36,978 bases of DNA, taken from NCBI GenBank assembly GCA_013349615.1, contig DUZJ01000029.1, positions 1 through 36,978 on the forward strand, in the 5' to 3' direction. The position numbers and the translations under genes were made by a program. Of the stretch, positions 36,073-36,978 are shown piece by piece; positions within the stretch are counted from its first letter, which is position 1; every line of letters begins with the position of its first letter. The notes under the pieces were generated by a model. It ran no database searches. It was given only the letters and a program-made list of their open reading frames with translations, and was not told the DNA's origin. This stretch comes from Planctomycetota bacterium. Its GTDB lineage: Bacteria; Planctomycetota; Phycisphaerae; Sedimentisphaerales; Anaerobacaceae.

Positions 36073-36265
36073 TCTGTCTCTTTTGTGCATACAATCCTTT
36101 ATCAAGCCATCTTCGCATATTCTGTCAATGTTCTGCATTTGTTCATTTTGGTCACAGATACGTTGTTTTTTGTAAACATCAGGCAAATCCTTCTGTCATC
36201 TAACACTTTACGGGCACTAAATATGTAAAAATAGGATGTTTGGGTACAGTTGACGTTGATAAAAG

Positions 36266-36277
36266 ACAACGCGTTGT
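36266..36277. promoter_or_regulatory. 12-bp perfect palindrome, possible activator site
   Basis: ACAACGCGTTGT reads the same on both strands. It lies about 115 bases upstream of the sigma54-like promoter at 36392, the usual distance for a sigma54 activator-binding site. The assignment is inference. Confidence 0.4.
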
Positions 36278-36391
36278 TAAAATGTGACATCTGCCGGTTA
36301 TTGAACCTGAAACGGCATATAAAAACGTAAGTGTTTTTGATGCGACCTGTTAGGTGAAAGTGCCGATGTCTTTTATTTTTATTTTTAGTTG

Positions 36392-36408
36392 TTGGCATAT
36401 TCTTTGCA
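36392..36408 (+). promoter_or_regulatory. Sigma54-type (-24/-12) promoter
   Basis: TTGGCATATTCTTTGCA matches the YTGGCACGRNNNTTGCW consensus at all positions except the CGR triplet. GG and GC have the required 10-bp spacing. Transcription would begin near 36419. Confidence 0.6.
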
Positions 36409-36485
36409 ATTTAATTCGTTTTGCCCATAGGGTAACGATATTGGGCGGAACATCCTAAAACCTAATAAAAAACGAGGAGGAGGAG

Positions 36486-36536
36486 ATGGGTCCGCCCGAT
36501 TTCGGAAGATTCCAGAATCGGTGTTGCCGGTACTGA
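36486..36536 (+). CDS. Possible 16-residue leader peptide
   Basis: An ATG directly follows the GGAGGAGGAG stretch, with about 3-7 bases of spacing depending on which GGAGG is used. It encodes MGPPDFGRFQNRCCRY. The short length and overlap with an RNA hairpin make coding uncertain; the purine-rich site may instead belong to a regulatory RNA. Confidence 0.25.
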   Translation: MGPPDFGRFQNRCCRY

Positions 36537-36570
36537 AAATTTGGCAGAGCCGGTTTTGTTAACAATATAC

Positions 36571-36605
36571 GGGGTCGTACCGGAGGAGGGACGACCCCAT
36601 TTTTC
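36571..36605 (+). terminator. Rho-independent terminator of the small transcript
   Basis: GGGGTCGT (36571-36578) pairs with ACGACCCC (36591-36598) around a 12-nt GGA-rich loop and is followed by ATTTTTCTTT. This is the clearest intrinsic terminator in the window. No ordinary gene ends just before it. Confidence 0.9.
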
Positions 36606-36697
36606 TTTGCGCAAAAACTCCTTAAGTAACCAAACGACTTACACCAGCCGTTAATCGTCAAACGCATCCGCATTTTTTGCCTTTGAAATAGGTTCGA

Positions 36698-36727
36698 CCC
36701 TTCGACTACACTCAGGGCAGGCAAGCT
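36698..36727. repeat. Dispersed intergenic repeat (CTTCGACTACACTCAGGGCA type)
   Basis: This is related to the copy at 141-167. It lies immediately left of the TTGGGTTTG array, so these two repeat families are joined at both ends of the window. Confidence 0.6.
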
Positions 36728-36733
36728 CACTGC

Positions 36734-36830
36734 AAATTGGGTTTGTTTGGGTTTGTATTGGGTTTGTTTTGGCATTTTATTGGCTTTAATTGGGTTTGAT
36801 TGGGTTTGAATTGGCTTTGTATTGGGTTTG
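36734..36830. repeat. TTGGGTTTG tandem repeat array
   Basis: About nine units of 10-11 bp (ATTGGGTTTG, with ATTGGCTTTG variants) follow each other. On the minus strand they read as a KPNxxPIxTQ-like peptide pattern inside an open frame of 157 codons (36455-36928) that I do not regard as a real gene. The array sits between the CTTCGAC repeat and the terminal direct repeat. Confidence 0.75.
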
Positions 36831-36908
36831 TTTTTCCCGCGTTGACCAAGTGTCTTTTTTTCATAATCCCTTGTTAATGCTTTAGTTACGTTCATTTGGG
36901 CTTTTCGG

Positions 36909-36978
36909 AAATTGGGTTTGTTTTGCATAAAATGAGCGATTTGTAGTGCGCTCTCTACAGTTGTAGAGGGGAAATTAG
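36909..36978. repeat. Terminal direct repeat, right copy
   Basis: This is identical to bases 1-70 except at 36954. It begins with the same TTGGGTTTG unit as the neighbouring array. The window ends at the last base of the shared sequence. Confidence 0.9.

Larger units (their letters stand above)
36419..36606 (+). ncRNA. Candidate sigma54-driven GGA-rich small RNA
   Basis: A transcript of about 185 nt would run from the sigma54-like promoter to the terminator at 36571-36605. It contains seven GGA motifs, clustered at 36475-36485 (AGGAGGAGGAG) and in the terminator loop (GGAGGAGGG). One more GGA lies near the loop of a hairpin at about 36496-36521 (CCGATT...AATCGG). GGA in single-stranded loops is what CsrA/RsmA-type proteins bind, so a CsrB-like sponge is one possibility. 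A short peptide leader (36486-36536) is another. I do not recognise a known RNA family. Confidence 0.45.

Noticed and set aside
36734-36830. CRISPR array
   Set aside because: The units are 10-11 bp and contiguous, without spacers, and there are no cas genes.
36455-36928. 157-codon minus-strand frame with KPN/TQ repeats
   Set aside because: It is produced by the TTGGGTTTG array and the adjacent terminal repeat, has no ribosome-binding site, and runs through the terminator and small-RNA region on the other strand.

Overview
The window looks like a contig from a Planctomycetota genome, most likely class Phycisphaerae (Sedimentisphaerales-like). I infer this from the mix of secreted carbohydrate-active proteins, Tat-exported sulfatases, a dockerin-like C-terminal domain on a beta-helix protein, and small families common in this phylum (DUF1844, DUF6677-like, DUF3147, DUF4870). 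No rRNA, tRNA, CRISPR array or complete insertion sequence was seen. The two ends of the window carry the same 70-bp sequence with one mismatch, so the contig probably broke at a dispersed repeat.

Layout. 1-639 is repeat-rich and non-coding, ending in a terminator. 640-6030 (minus) holds a dockerin-tagged beta-helix protein, a sialidase-like BNR protein, a glycosidase-like lipoprotein and hemL. 6166-9168 (plus) holds a SurA-like membrane-anchored protein and two small membrane proteins. 9246-13951 is housekeeping: rnc, glnS, trpC, a DUF1844 protein and smpB. 14145-17330 (minus) is a pair of Tat-exported sulfatases, followed upstream by two small membrane proteins, a large secreted beta-helix protein and a pterin-binding methyltransferase-like protein. 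A non-coding stretch of about 600 bp (21398-21992) separates these from two GH99-like endo-mannosidase relatives and thiE. 26713-31337 (plus) holds an MgtC/SapB protein, a large secreted CBM-like protein and a GH130 enzyme. 31439-36072 holds a DUF2339 multi-pass protein and a divergent membrane-bound sulfatase/LTA-synthase-type enzyme. The last 900 bp is non-coding apart from a candidate small RNA gene and repeats.

How the genes may work together. Two GH99-like proteins with the E-x-x-E catalytic pair, a GH130 enzyme, two periplasmic sulfatases, two beta-helix proteins and a sialidase-like protein suggest stepwise degradation of a sulfated, probably mannose-containing polysaccharide, with the final mannoside handled in the cytoplasm by GH130. 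No SusC/SusD pair is present. This is an inference from families, not a demonstrated pathway.

Regulatory signals are unusually readable. hemL, smpB and the membrane sulfatase lack a Shine-Dalgarno site and have a sigma70-like promoter ending 7-8 nt before the start codon, as expected for leaderless mRNAs; thiE may be similar. The secreted glycan genes instead carry strong GGAGG sites. rnc has a long leader with a strong hairpin. The most striking non-coding element is at 36392-36608: a near-consensus sigma54 (-24/-12) promoter, a GGA-rich structured transcript of about 185 nt, and a strong intrinsic terminator, with a 12-bp palindrome about 115 bp upstream of the promoter.
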